A stretch of 64,000 nucleotides of DNA from Kangiella aquimarina DSM 16071 (GTDB lineage: Bacteria; Pseudomonadota; Gammaproteobacteria; Enterobacterales; Kangiellaceae), in the NCBI RefSeq assembly GCF_000374105.1, contig NZ_KB893650.1, positions 171,645 to 235,644 on the forward strand. The letters are read 5' to 3'. Every line of letters starts with the position of its first letter. Positions within the stretch are counted from its first letter, which is position 1. The position numbers and the translations under genes are program-made. The notes beneath the pieces are model-generated. The model had not been told where the DNA came from. It saw only the letters and a program-made list of their open reading frames with translations, and searched no databases. Shown here piece after piece: positions 1-9,559 of the stretch.

Positions 1-158
1 ATGAGCCTGATGTCCAAAGTGATGACCTCTAGTGTTTACTATGTATAAGCGGATCTGATTATTTATATTTTCTATCAATGAATTGATCTTCATCACTTGG
101 CACAGCCCTGAGTCAAGAGTAAAATGCAAACAACAATCATTCTCAACAAGGGCTAAAT

Positions 159-530
159 ATGTCACTTCGCAAAACCATCTCAGCAATTATTCTTGCTGCA
201 GCAACAGTATCAGTTGTCCACGCAACCGACGTCCGACATTTTAAGGGCGAAAAGCCAGAAACCATGGCCGAAGCCATTGCGATAATAGAGAAGTACAATA
301 CCCAGCTTGAAGGGCGTATCAAATACGAACTCACCCCTTACACAATGGCTGAAATACATCAGATGTCTTACAGCTTGGAAAATGCACTACAGTTCATTGA
401 ACAGCACTTAGACCAAACCCAGGAAAACTTGGAGAAAGTACACATCGCCTCTGAAACCAATGACCCAGAGACTGTGCAGCAAAAGGGTAAAGAATATCTG
501 CAAGGCACAAAGGATTTGATAGGTAAATAA
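159..530 (+). CDS. DUF6746-type small secreted protein
   Basis: A 123-residue protein. Residues 1-22 form a signal peptide (basic start, alanine-rich hydrophobic core, VHA cleavage region). The mature part is a short alpha-helical domain with the pattern HFKGE, ETMAEAIAIIEKYN, LTP and IHQMSYSLENAL. That pattern matches what I recall of the periplasmic DUF6746 family, whose function is unknown. It stands alone, with an AAGGG ribosome site just upstream, and ends at a bidirectional terminator shared with the convergent large surface-protein gene. Export is well supported; no activity can be assigned. Confidence 0.8.
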   Translation: MSLRKTISAIILAAATVSVVHATDVRHFKGEKPETMAEAIAIIEKYNTQLEGRIKYELTPYTMAEIHQMSYSLENALQFIEQHLDQTQENLEKVHIASETNDPETVQQKGKEYLQGTKDLIGK

Positions 531-552
531 TTTGCTCCTACTTAACAAAAAA

Positions 553-578
553 AGGTAGCCAATTGGCTACCTTTTTTT
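553..578. terminator. Bidirectional terminator between convergent genes
   Basis: An 8-bp perfect stem (AGGTAGCC, AATT loop, GGCTACCT) has a T-run on its right and an A-run on its left. It can therefore end both the plus-strand small secreted protein and the minus-strand large surface protein. Confidence 0.85.
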
Positions 579-585
579 ACTTGCC

Positions 586-3500
586 TTATCTACGATAATA
601 ACCAAATCTTATCATCATTATCATTGTAAGCATTAGCAACAGTAGCCAGTTTGTAGAGCCACCACCACCTGAGCCACCATCGCCAGAACCATTATCTGGC
701 GTACCAGAGCTCACGTTCTTAAGAATAATTTCAACTTCATCTTGTGCGGTGTTTCCTACAGCGTCTTGGACAGTTAATCTAACGGTAACACTTGTATCTT
801 GATTGATACTGGGCACTGAGAATTCAGTCAAAGCAGCAGTTTGATTTACGATGGACACATTTTGACCTGACACAACTTCCCAATAGAAAGTAAGATCATC
901 ACTTTCAGGATCTGATGATTGAGTTGCATCCAGTTGAACAACTTGTCCCTCATTAGCTTGTGCAGGCGCGTTTATGACTGCATTCGGGCCTGTATTTGGA
1001 AGCACAGTTACCTTTTGAGTTGTCGAGTCTTTATCGTAACCATCATCAACAACCTCAAGTTGCAATTCGATTGTGGTCGAAGTTTCAACTGTTGGTGCAA
1101 TAAAACTGGCTTTCCCTGACTCAGGACTATTGATTTCAACACTGGGTCCAGATATTACAGACCAGATATATTCAATTATGTTGCCGTCAATATCCTCGGT
1201 AACAGTTCCATCCAGCTCAACGACATGACCACTGTAAACCGTGCTACTGGTAATACTTACTTTTGCTACCGGAGCGATATTGACGTTCATGGAGAACGGC
1301 TCACAACCAATGGTATAGTGGCACGCCTGCATAAATAACCATTTACCATGGCCTCTCGCGATAGGATAGTCACCATTATTATTATCGCTAATAAAATTGA
1401 ATTCCTGTGCAGGATTTAAGTATGTTAGTTCCCCACTCTTATCTAACGCAACAAGATCATGGTAGAGTGGATAACCACTGATAACTTGTAATATTGTATA
1501 GTCGCCCAACTCCACTAATGAGCTTATTGACTGGAAGTTACTTTTCAACGAATTCATAAGGGTGACGTTAGAGCCATCAAATGAATATATTTTAGCCCCA
1601 CCCGACCCGGGCAAAATAATCCAGTCTTTGCCTTGCTCTTTGTCATTATTGCCTAACCAAAAATTATATGCAGAGGGTAAGAATGTATTAACAATCTCTC
1701 CATCTGCATATACATACAAAGTATAACTTTCTTGTTGTGAAGCTGCCGCTTTGAAGTATAGCTTGTTATTTAGAGCCTGACCTCCACTACTTATGTTGTA
1801 AAAGTCATCTGATACAAGCTCAATAACACCACTCTGCAAACTCCAAAGCTTACTAGCTGACTCAACTGTTGGAGGGGTAATTATAGCTATCTCATTACCT
1901 AGCTCATAAACTTTAACGCTCCAACAACCATCTACAGAAAGCTCCGATGTATCAACTTGAGATATTCCACTTTCTTCTGAATAGCTAGTTAAGGTAAAGT
2001 TACCTTCGCTGTCACATCCGGAAAAATATGTATAAGCACTCTCAGTGTAGAATCTGGATTCATAACTTTCAAAAACGGAATTTGATTCATTGCTAATTTT
2101 TTTAACTGCATTATTTTCTTCTTTCCAAAGCTCTACATAATCTCGAGCTCCTGTCTGGAAGAAAACTCCATTATTATTTATATCTAATCTGTTTACACTT
2201 GCAGAGTTATAAAGTTCGACTAAACCATTATCAGTAATTTTTATTAGCGACCGACCATAGTCACCACCTATAGCACCTAAGAAATAAGCGGTACCTTCAT
2301 CTGATAAGTATATTTCCTCATTGAACACAGTGTTCACATTTTCGCTAAGCAGCCGTGTTTCAGAACCATCGTAAATCCAAATACGATATCTTGAATCTGT
2401 AAAAGACCTTGTTAAAATCAAGAGGTTATCATCGAGTTTTTCCAGGGTCATAATATCTTCCCCAACTCCATCTGCCTCTATTCCTGGTATTTTTTCTGCA
2501 GTATAACCATCTGATTTCCAAACAGTTTGTCGGTCATCCTCCACTGCTAAAAAGTACGTCTTACCTTTTACGCTAACAAAGTTGGTTGGGTTACTACTGC
2601 CCGTTGCTCCTTCAATTATCAGCTTATTTGCTAAGGTATCGTGCACTGCATAAATGTTTGAGTTTGCACCCGTATACCCACTGGCAAATATAGTATTAGT
2701 GGAGTCATCTGCTTCTAAGCTAGCTAGATTCCTGATATCAAATGTACCGACTAGTGAAGCAATATTAGATGGATCATCAAGGCGATAAAGTTGGGTTTGG
2801 ATTCCAGCATCTACAAAATTATATAACTCGCCATTAAGGGTAAATGTTTTTGAATTTCCTAAGTAACCCTCTTTAGAAAGTACACGTTCAGCAACTCCAT
2901 TTGTTACCTTCCAATACGCACTATAATAGGCAGAGTTTTCACTATATCTTCCAGATAAATAGACACTTCCGTTGTGAGTTACAAATGGCTCAGCTGTATA
3001 GTTGTTATCGAATGTTTCAGCATCTAATACAACTGTTTCTATTATCCCGTTTGCAAGGTACTGTAATCTAGTACCCTCTTGATCCTGTATCAAAAAATAC
3101 AGGCCTTGCTCTGTAGAAGTCATCCTTCTTACATATGTATAATTATCATTATAGTTAGTTAGTTGCAGGAGACTGCTGCCGTTCAAGCTCCATAGTTGGT
3201 TCTTACTTAAATCATCTTTTTTTGCATAGAATATCAAGTTATCTCCATCAGTACCCCATAACTCAGATATGTTATAAAAACCGTCAACATAATTAGTTGT
3301 TGTGCCATCAAAATGATATAAAACTAAATTGTAATTTGTATCGTATATAAAATAGTACAAGTCACTATTAGTTTGGTAAAGACTTTGAATGTTATAACCA
3401 GAGACTGCATTTAATGTTTCAATTGAGTCATTAACAACCCGCCTGTGCTCAATATTGTCATTACTGTATGAACGAACTATTACGTTAAGTTCTCCATTAA

Positions 3501-4080
3501 ATTCTGTGAAGTCTAAAATGTTATAATTTGCATTTTGGTCGTCTACTGCAATCGGAACAGTTGATGATCCATTAAATGCCACTATACTTTGCTTGTTTGT
3601 TGTTATGTCCCTAGCAAGTCCATACCAGGTATTACCCAGCTTCTTAAATCTTCCGTTGTAATATCTCAGCCCAAGATCCAATGTTTTAAAGTCATCACCT
3701 GGTTGCTCTAAATAATAAATAACATCGGCATTATTTTGACCGACTCCGGTTATGACGTAATAGAGAAAATTACCGTCAGTAAATACTTCAATAGTTGAAG
3801 CCTGATTTGGTCCCTCTATGGTTTCCAAAGCCAAAGATGTATTTCCGTTTTTATCTGAGCTCCATATTTCGGTTCCCGTTTCTTCTACATAGCTTCTAAA
3901 AAAGTAATGCCCTTTAAATGCAATGCTGTCATTAGCTGTTGACAATGTTGCAGCAACGCTTGATTGATTTATATCTTCTACTATGGAAATTGGTTTCGTT
4001 GCAGAAAATGTTAGGTAGTAACTAAACGCAAGAACGAGTGGCAGAATCGCTACAAGGATTCCATATTGTATTTTTTTCAT
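586..4080 (-). CDS. Large exported repeat protein with Ig-like domains and GlyGly-CTERM anchor
   Basis: A 1164-residue surface or secreted protein. It begins with a signal peptide or signal anchor (about residues 1-27). Residues 40-930 are many degenerate beta-propeller-like repeats with recurring W-x-S/L-x-G cores of the ELWxxDG kind. Two PKD/REJ-type Ig-like domains follow at about 940-1120, with phrases such as EDIDGNIIEYIWSV and DPESDDLTFYWEV. The C-terminus is a Gly/Ser-rich stretch, a hydrophobic helix and a basic YYRR tail, which is the GlyGly-CTERM signal cut by rhombosortase and exported through type II secretion. The gene is AT-rich and monocistronic. Ligand and role are unknown. 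The repeat family is assigned by pattern only; the sorting signal is clear. Confidence 0.75.
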   Translation of the reverse strand: MKKIQYGILVAILPLVLAFSYYLTFSATKPISIVEDINQSSVAATLSTANDSIAFKGHYFFRSYVEETGTEIWSSDKNGNTSLALETIEGPNQASTIEVFTDGNFLYYVITGVGQNNADVIYYLEQPGDDFKTLDLGLRYYNGRFKKLGNTWYGLARDITTNKQSIVAFNGSSTVPIAVDDQNANYNILDFTEFNGELNVIVRSYSNDNIEHRRVVNDSIETLNAVSGYNIQSLYQTNSDLYYFIYDTNYNLVLYHFDGTTTNYVDGFYNISELWGTDGDNLIFYAKKDDLSKNQLWSLNGSSLLQLTNYNDNYTYVRRMTSTEQGLYFLIQDQEGTRLQYLANGIIETVVLDAETFDNNYTAEPFVTHNGSVYLSGRYSENSAYYSAYWKVTNGVAERVLSKEGYLGNSKTFTLNGELYNFVDAGIQTQLYRLDDPSNIASLVGTFDIRNLASLEADDSTNTIFASGYTGANSNIYAVHDTLANKLIIEGATGSSNPTNFVSVKGKTYFLAVEDDRQTVWKSDGYTAEKIPGIEADGVGEDIMTLEKLDDNLLILTRSFTDSRYRIWIYDGSETRLLSENVNTVFNEEIYLSDEGTAYFLGAIGGDYGRSLIKITDNGLVELYNSASVNRLDINNNGVFFQTGARDYVELWKEENNAVKKISNESNSVFESYESRFYTESAYTYFSGCDSEGNFTLTSYSEESGISQVDTSELSVDGCWSVKVYELGNEIAIITPPTVESASKLWSLQSGVIELVSDDFYNISSGGQALNNKLYFKAAASQQESYTLYVYADGEIVNTFLPSAYNFWLGNNDKEQGKDWIILPGSGGAKIYSFDGSNVTLMNSLKSNFQSISSLVELGDYTILQVISGYPLYHDLVALDKSGELTYLNPAQEFNFISDNNNGDYPIARGHGKWLFMQACHYTIGCEPFSMNVNIAPVAKVSITSSTVYSGHVVELDGTVTEDIDGNIIEYIWSVISGPSVEINSPESGKASFIAPTVETSTTIELQLEVVDDGYDKDSTTQKVTVLPNTGPNAVINAPAQANEGQVVQLDATQSSDPESDDLTFYWEVVSGQNVSIVNQTAALTEFSVPSINQDTSVTVRLTVQDAVGNTAQDEVEIILKNVSSGTPDNGSGDGGSGGGGSTNWLLLLMLTMIMMIRFGYYRR

Positions 4081-4152
4081 ATCCCAATCTTTTTATTATA
4101 AAAGGCAGTATTATATGCATTTTTGACTTGTGTTCAATTTTTCGACACTTTT

Positions 4153-5010
4153 TTATAGTTTAGCTCCACATTTTTTACAAAATTCTGCGTCTTTATCATG
4201 ACCTTCATAGGCACAAGAAGGGCATGCATTATTAGTAACATCTTTCTTTTTCATAGCCTCGCGGGTTATTTCTGCGCTGTAAATCCCTGTTGGTACTGCA
4301 ATTAATCCATAACCTAGAATCATAATGCAGGATGCTAAAAACTGACCGACAGGCGTTTGTGGTGAAATGTCGCCATACCCAACAGTTGTCAATGTTACGA
4401 TTGCCCAGTAAACCGACTTTGGAATGCTGCTGAAACCATTTTCAGGACCTTCGATGACGTAAACTAACGATCCAAACACTACTACTGACATCAATACGGT
4501 ATACAGGAAAACACTGATTTTAGCGCGGCTGTTACGTAGCGCATTCATCATCATACTGGCCTCGCCCATATAATTTGCCAGCTTGAATATCCTGAATATT
4601 CTTAAAACCCTTAAGATTCGAATGACCAGGAAGTATTTTGCGTCAACGATGATCAATGTCAGGTAAGTCGGCAGAATAGATAATAGATCGACGACGCCAT
4701 AAAAGCTCTTTGCGTACAGCATAGGCTTGCGAACACTTATCAGCCGTAAAATATATTCAATGGTGAATAGAATGGTAAAGGCCCATTCTGCGGCGAACAA
4801 CATGCTTCCATATTGAACAGAAATAACCTGGACACTATCAAGCATTACCGCCAGTACGCTGAGGAAGATGGTGATTATTAAGGCTACATCGAAGGTTTTT
4901 CCGGCAAAGGTATCTGCCTCAAATATGACTTCATGAATCTTTTCCCGCCAGGGAGACAGTGGTTCCCCTTCATCAAACTTATGTTTTCTGTATTTAAATT
5001 CTGGCGTCAT
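4153..5010 (-). CDS. Voltage-gated potassium channel with C-terminal zinc ribbon
   Basis: An inner-membrane ion channel of the Kv/ion_trans family. It has six hydrophobic segments, an S4 helix with regularly spaced arginines (RILRVLRIFRIFK), and the selectivity filter TTVGYGD in the pore loop before S6. After S6 the protein ends in a CxxC-x(11)-CxxC zinc ribbon (CPSC, then CKKC), an unusual cytoplasmic end for a bacterial channel. I chose the start at 5010 because GGAAGGA lies directly before that ATG. An upstream in-frame ATG at 5031 has no visible ribosome site. The gene is monocistronic. Potassium selectivity follows from the filter; the gating stimulus beyond voltage is unknown. Confidence 0.88.
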   Translation of the reverse strand: MTPEFKYRKHKFDEGEPLSPWREKIHEVIFEADTFAGKTFDVALIITIFLSVLAVMLDSVQVISVQYGSMLFAAEWAFTILFTIEYILRLISVRKPMLYAKSFYGVVDLLSILPTYLTLIIVDAKYFLVIRILRVLRIFRIFKLANYMGEASMMMNALRNSRAKISVFLYTVLMSVVVFGSLVYVIEGPENGFSSIPKSVYWAIVTLTTVGYGDISPQTPVGQFLASCIMILGYGLIAVPTGIYSAEITREAMKKKDVTNNACPSCAYEGHDKDAEFCKKCGAKL

Positions 5011-5231
5011 CGTTCCTTCCCGCTTATTCATTAAGTCATGCTGCTTAGTATTTAGATTCTAATCAATTATTACGATTAGTTATAGGTGATATGTATCAAT
5101 CCATATTTAGCATTTTCTAATTTAAAGCCAGCCCTTAGCTGTAGGTATACCATTAAATTATGTAAGGTTTTTGTTATTGATTTCATTACTATTTGTAACT
5201 TTTTGTCGGTTTCATTATCTATTAGTCTGAT

Positions 5232-5410
5232 TATAATAAAAGCCAATTCTTTTCATGTGATTTTCACAGGCAAAGGTGTAAAAATAGGTGATTTAGACGT
5301 CTAAACAGTGTAAAATCCGCCTACTTTTTGACCAGCGCTTCAGCCTTTTAAAGGCAATATAGTAAGGCTGGTTTTTCACTTTAGTTTTAATAAAAGGTAA
5401 CTAAGTAGAA
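5232..5410 (+). promoter_or_regulatory. metK promoter and structured leader (gene-less stretch 5032-5410)
   Basis: The 379 bp between the channel gene and metK hold no convincing gene. A perfect TATAAT lies at 5232-5237, but its -35 element is weak. If it is used, the leader is about 170 nt. A stem (CAGCCTT at 5341-5347 with AAGGCTG at 5364-5370) followed by GTTTTT resembles an attenuator, about 35 nt before the start codon. I do not recognise a known SAM riboswitch consensus here. Confidence 0.35.
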
Positions 5411-6571
5411 ATGAGCAATTATTCCGTATTCACGTCGGAGTCCGTTTCTGAAGGACATCCAGACAAAATTGCCGATCAAATTTCCGATGCAGTTCTTGAT
5501 GCGATCCTAGCTCAGGATATCAATGCTCGCGTTGCAGTTGAGACCATGGTTAAAACCGGCATGGTCATTGTTGCTGGTGAAGTAGCCACTTCCGCGTGGG
5601 TTGATATTGAAGAACTAGCTCGTAACACCATTAAGCAAATTGGCTATAACAGCTCGGAAATGGGTTTTGACTGGGAATCCTGTGCCGTACTAAACGCCAT
5701 CGGCAAACAGAGTCCGGACATTGCTCAAGGTGTTGACCGTGACGATCCAGAAGCGCAAGGCGCAGGCGATCAAGGTTTGATGTTCGGATATGCATCAAAC
5801 GAAACCGACGTGTTAATGCCAGCACCTATCACTTATTCTCACCGTCTGGTTCAAAAGCAGGCTGAGCTACGCAAGAATGGTAAACTAGCTTGGTTACGTC
5901 CTGACGCTAAAAGTCAGCTGACTTTCCGTTATGAAAATGACAAGCCTGTTGGTATCGATGCGGTGGTATTATCAACACAGCATGATCCAGAGATTTCACA
6001 GAAAGATTTGCAGGAAGCTGTAATTGAAGAAATCATCAAGCCTGTTCTTCCAGCGGAATGGATTAGCGATAAAACCAAGTACTTTGTAAACCCAACGGGC
6101 AAGTTTGTTATTGGTGGCCCAATGGGCGACTGCGGTTTGACCGGCCGTAAAATTATCGTTGATACCTACGGTGGTATGGCGCGCCATGGTGGTGGTGCTT
6201 TCTCTGGTAAAGACCCTTCAAAAGTAGACCGCAGTGCTGCTTACGCAGGCCGTTACGTTGCAAAAAATATCGTTGCAGCTGGTCTTGCAGATCGTTGTGA
6301 GATTCAGGTTTCTTACGCGATTGGTGTGGCCGAACCAACATCTATAAGCGTTAACACTTTTGGCACTGGTAAAGTCAGCGAAGATAAATTAGTCGAGCTG
6401 GTACGCGAGCACTTTGACCTTCGTCCTCGAGGCTTAACTAAGATGCTTAACTTGCTACAGCCAATTTATCAGGCTACTGCAGCTTATGGTCACTTTGGCC
6501 GTACTGAAGACAGTTTTACTTGGGAAAGAACAGATAAAGCTGAAGCATTGCGTGCTGCTGCAGGTCTATAA
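5411..6571 (+). CDS. metK: S-adenosylmethionine synthetase
   Basis: Cytoplasmic enzyme that makes S-adenosylmethionine from methionine and ATP. The 386 residues match the usual family length. Visible signatures are [12 protein letters not shown] near the N-terminus, the [12 protein letters not shown] hexapeptide region at about 117-128, and the glycine-rich [19 protein letters not shown] metal and phosphate site at about 259-277. The start follows AAGGTAAC. ahcY, which removes the product of SAM-dependent methylation, lies 89 bp downstream, so the two form a SAM-cycle unit. No anomalies seen. Confidence 0.97.
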   Translation: MSNYSVFTSESVSEGHPDKIADQISDAVLDAILAQDINARVAVETMVKTGMVIVAGEVATSAWVDIEELARNTIKQIGYNSSEMGFDWESCAVLNAIGKQSPDIAQGVDRDDPEAQGAGDQGLMFGYASNETDVLMPAPITYSHRLVQKQAELRKNGKLAWLRPDAKSQLTFRYENDKPVGIDAVVLSTQHDPEISQKDLQEAVIEEIIKPVLPAEWISDKTKYFVNPTGKFVIGGPMGDCGLTGRKIIVDTYGGMARHGGGAFSGKDPSKVDRSAAYAGRYVAKNIVAAGLADRCEIQVSYAIGVAEPTSISVNTFGTGKVSEDKLVELVREHFDLRPRGLTKMLNLLQPIYQATAAYGHFGRTEDSFTWERTDKAEALRAAAGL

Positions 6572-6597
6572 CCTTATTATTTTTTCACTCACTAGAT

Positions 6598-6642
6598 GGC
6601 TCTTTCGGTATCAGTTTTCTGATAATACCTTAGGAAAGAGCC
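6598..6642 (+). promoter_or_regulatory. Long stem-loop in the metK-ahcY intergenic region
   Basis: A perfect 9-bp inverted repeat (GGCTCTTTC at 6598-6606, GAAAGAGCC at 6634-6642) encloses a second stem (TATCAG with CTGATA around a TTTT loop, plus GG/CC). It ends 18 nt before the ahcY ATG. No T-run follows, so it is not a simple terminator. It may be a processing, stability or translational control element. It does not match the SAH riboswitch consensus as I remember it. Confidence 0.55.
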
Positions 6643-6660
6643 GAACAATTTGGGAACATT

Positions 6661-8058
6661 ATGACTGACCACATCATTAAAGATATTGCTCTAGCCGATT
6701 GGGGCCACAAAGAAATTGATATCGCAAAAAGCGAAATGCCTGGCTTAATGGCCATTCGCGAAGAATATGGTTCAGAACAACCTCTTAAGGGCGCTCGCAT
6801 TGCGGGTTCTCTACACATGACAATCCAGACGGCCATGTTGATCGAAACTCTGGTCGCCCTTGGCGCAGAAGTTCGTTGGGCATCCTGTAATATCTATTCC
6901 ACTCAGGATCATGCTGCTGCCGCAATTGCGGATCAAGGTATTCCAGTTTTTGCCTACAAAGGCGAAACTCTGGATGAGTATTGGGAATACACGCACCACA
7001 TCATGGAATGGCATGACGGTGGCTCACCAAACATGATTCTTGACGATGGTGGCGATGCTACAACTCTACTAATTCTAGGTACTCGTGCAGAAAAAGATAT
7101 TTCAGTTTTGGATAACCCTAAGAGTGAAGAAGAAGTTGCTCTGTTCAAAGCCATCAAAGTAAAACTTTCTGAAGACAGCGATTTCTACTCTCGTACCTTG
7201 GCTAACATTCAGGGTGTCACTGAAGAAACCACCACAGGTGTTGCGCGTCTTTATCAAATGAAGAAACGTGGCGAACTACCGTTCCCAGCAATCAATGTTA
7301 ATGATTCAGTAACTAAGTCTAAGTTTGATAACCTTTACGGTTGTCGTGAGTCATTGGTTGACGGTATCAAGCGTGCAACCGACGTTATGATCGCGGGTAA
7401 AATCTCTATTGTTTGTGGTTACGGTGATGTTGGTAAAGGTTCTGCACAATCACTTCGTGGTTTAGGTGCGACAGTATGGGTAACTGAAATCGATCCAATC
7501 TGTGCCTTACAGGCTGCGATGGAAGGTTTCCGTGTGGTTGACCTTGAAGATCCAAACATTGTTGAACAGGCTGATATCTTTGTAACAGCAACTGGTAACT
7601 ATGACATCATTCGCCATGAACACATGGTTCGCATGAAAGATCAGGCTATCGTTTGTAATATTGGTCACTTTGATAACGAAATCGATGTTGCTAGCCTTGA
7701 AAAATACGAGTGGATCAATGTTAAAGAACAAGTTGATCAAATTCGTTTCCCAGATGGTAAGCGTATTACGCTATTGGCTAAAGGTCGTCTAGTAAACCTT
7801 GGTTGTGCTACTGGCCACCCAAGCTTTGTTATGTCCAACTCATTCACCAACCAGGTGTTGGCTCAAATTGAGTTGTGGAGAAATGGCGATAAATACGACA
7901 ATGATGTTTATATCTTACCTAAGCATCTAGACGAAAAAGTCGCTAAGTTGCACCTTGAAAGAATTGGTGCTCGTTTGACAACGCTTCGTCAAGATCAGGC
8001 AGATTATATTAATGTACCGGTTGAAGGTCCTTACAAACCTGAACATTACCGTTATTAA
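6661..8058 (+). CDS. ahcY: Adenosylhomocysteinase
   Basis: NAD-dependent cytoplasmic enzyme that hydrolyses S-adenosylhomocysteine to homocysteine and adenosine, relieving product inhibition of methyltransferases. The 465 residues include the N-terminal substrate region ([25 protein letters not shown]) and the Rossmann NAD loop [10 protein letters not shown] at about residue 258. The ending PEHYRY is typical of the family. The length fits the longer bacterial form with an internal insertion. It lies downstream of metK with a strong hairpin between them and ends at a strong terminator. Confidence 0.97.
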   Translation: MTDHIIKDIALADWGHKEIDIAKSEMPGLMAIREEYGSEQPLKGARIAGSLHMTIQTAMLIETLVALGAEVRWASCNIYSTQDHAAAAIADQGIPVFAYKGETLDEYWEYTHHIMEWHDGGSPNMILDDGGDATTLLILGTRAEKDISVLDNPKSEEEVALFKAIKVKLSEDSDFYSRTLANIQGVTEETTTGVARLYQMKKRGELPFPAINVNDSVTKSKFDNLYGCRESLVDGIKRATDVMIAGKISIVCGYGDVGKGSAQSLRGLGATVWVTEIDPICALQAAMEGFRVVDLEDPNIVEQADIFVTATGNYDIIRHEHMVRMKDQAIVCNIGHFDNEIDVASLEKYEWINVKEQVDQIRFPDGKRITLLAKGRLVNLGCATGHPSFVMSNSFTNQVLAQIELWRNGDKYDNDVYILPKHLDEKVAKLHLERIGARLTTLRQDQADYINVPVEGPYKPEHYRY

Positions 8059-8082
8059 TCCCTGCTTTGTTAGCACTTGAGA

Positions 8083-8106
8083 AAGCCGGCACTTGCCGGC
8101 TTTTTT
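8083..8106 (+). terminator. Rho-independent terminator after ahcY
   Basis: Perfect 8-bp GC-rich stem AAGCCGGC, loop ACTT, GCCGGCTT, running into six consecutive T. Confidence 0.92.
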
Positions 8107-8207
8107 GACCAATATACAAATATATTCCCTGAGACTCTGGCTTTGAGTCTTCCTCTCAAATACGCGATAATAGCGCCATCATTTTTCAATGGTTTCAATA
8201 TATTTCT

Positions 8208-9557
8208 ATGGATAACGCTTCCCTTAAAAAACGTGACTTAGCTGTGCTTTGGCACCCCTGCAGTCAAATGAAAGATTATGAGCGCTACCCTATGACACCA
8301 ATTAAGCGTGGCGATGGCGTCTATTTAGAAGATTTTGATGGTAATCGCTACATCGATGCTGTCAGCTCATGGTGGGTTAACCTATTTGGTCATAGTAACC
8401 CCACCATTGCCAATGCCATGAAAGAGCAAGTGGATAAACTTGAGCATGTTATTTTTGCTGGTTTTACTCATGAGCCCGCCATCGACCTCGCCGAACAACT
8501 TGTGGCTATGACCCCTGAAGGTCTAGACCGTGTTTTTTACGGTGAGAATGGTTCTTCAGCTGTCGAAATAGCCTTGAAAATGAGTGTCCATTACTGGCAA
8601 TTGGCTGGAAAGCCCGACAAGACTAAATTTATTGCGCTTGAAAGCGGCTATCATGGCGAAACGACAGGGGCTCTGGCAGTTTCCGATCTAGGACTCTATA
8701 AGGCGCCTTATAAGTCATTAATGTTTAATGTCATGACGGCACCTTCACCTGATTGTTTTTATCGTGAGGAAGGCGAAAGCTGGCATGATTACTCCTTGCG
8801 TCAATTTGAAAAGATGCGCGCCCTGGTCGAGCGAGAGCATGAAAACGTTGCAGCCATCATCGTTGAACCCTTAGTCCAATGTGCATCGGGTATGCGCATG
8901 TATCATCCTGTCTACCTTAGCGAATTACGCAAACTGTGTGACCAATATGATGTTCACCTGATCGCTGATGAAATCGCTGTTGGCTTTGGTAGAACCGGTA
9001 CATTGTTTGCCTGTGAGCAGGCAAATATCAGTCCCGACTTTATGTGTGTATCAAAAGGATTAACGGCAGGCTTTTTGCCTTTATCTGCCATGTTGACCAA
9101 AGAGACAATTTTTCAGGCTTTTTATGATGATTATGAAAAGCTTACAGCCTTCCTTCATTCACACAGTTACACTGGCTATGCCACCGGTTGTGCAGTGGCC
9201 AAGGCAACTCTCGATATTTTCCAAAGTCAGCCCATTATTGAGAACAATAAAGTATTAGCACAACACATGGCGCAAGCGACTGCTCATTTTGCTGATCATT
9301 CCAATATCGCTGAGGTTAGACAGACGGGGATGATTCTGGCTGCAGAAATGGTACAGGATAAAAAGACTCGTACACCTTATGACTGGAAAGAACGACGTGG
9401 AATGCGAGTTTATGAATATTCCTTATCACAAGGCGCTTTATTACGCCCGCTGGGCAATGTCGTTTACTTTATGCCACCCTACGTCATAACCCCTGAAGAA
9501 ATCGATAAACTGGCTGACATCGCGTGGCAAGGTATCCAATTGGCAACTAAGGATTAA
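8208..9557 (+). CDS. bioA: Adenosylmethionine-8-amino-7-oxononanoate aminotransferase
   Basis: PLP-dependent class III aminotransferase of biotin synthesis. It converts 7-keto-8-aminopelargonate to 7,8-diaminopelargonate and unusually uses SAM as amino donor. BioA hallmarks in the 449 residues are WHPCSQMKDYE at the N-terminus, SSWWVNLFGHSNP, YHGETTGA, the DEIAVGFGRTG cofactor motif and the PLP lysine in VSKGLTAGFLPLSA. No strong ribosome site is visible, but this start gives the canonical N-terminus. The other bio genes are not nearby. rsmE begins 2 bp after the stop, so the two are co-transcribed. Confidence 0.95.
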   Translation: MDNASLKKRDLAVLWHPCSQMKDYERYPMTPIKRGDGVYLEDFDGNRYIDAVSSWWVNLFGHSNPTIANAMKEQVDKLEHVIFAGFTHEPAIDLAEQLVAMTPEGLDRVFYGENGSSAVEIALKMSVHYWQLAGKPDKTKFIALESGYHGETTGALAVSDLGLYKAPYKSLMFNVMTAPSPDCFYREEGESWHDYSLRQFEKMRALVEREHENVAAIIVEPLVQCASGMRMYHPVYLSELRKLCDQYDVHLIADEIAVGFGRTGTLFACEQANISPDFMCVSKGLTAGFLPLSAMLTKETIFQAFYDDYEKLTAFLHSHSYTGYATGCAVAKATLDIFQSQPIIENNKVLAQHMAQATAHFADHSNIAEVRQTGMILAAEMVQDKKTRTPYDWKERRGMRVYEYSLSQGALLRPLGNVVYFMPPYVITPEEIDKLADIAWQGIQLATKD

Positions 9558-9559
9558 AG

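Noticed and set aside
1-48. Short open frame from the window start to a TAA at 46-48
   Set aside because: Could be the end of an upstream plus-strand gene, but 15 codons are too few to support a call. Nothing else is visible in 1-158.
5086-5304. 72-codon plus-strand frame upstream of metK
   Set aside because: AT-rich, no ribosome site, no recognisable composition, overlaps the likely promoter of metK.
5232-5410. SAM riboswitch before metK
   Set aside because: No conserved SAM-I/II/III/IV core could be recognised; only a generic stem is present.
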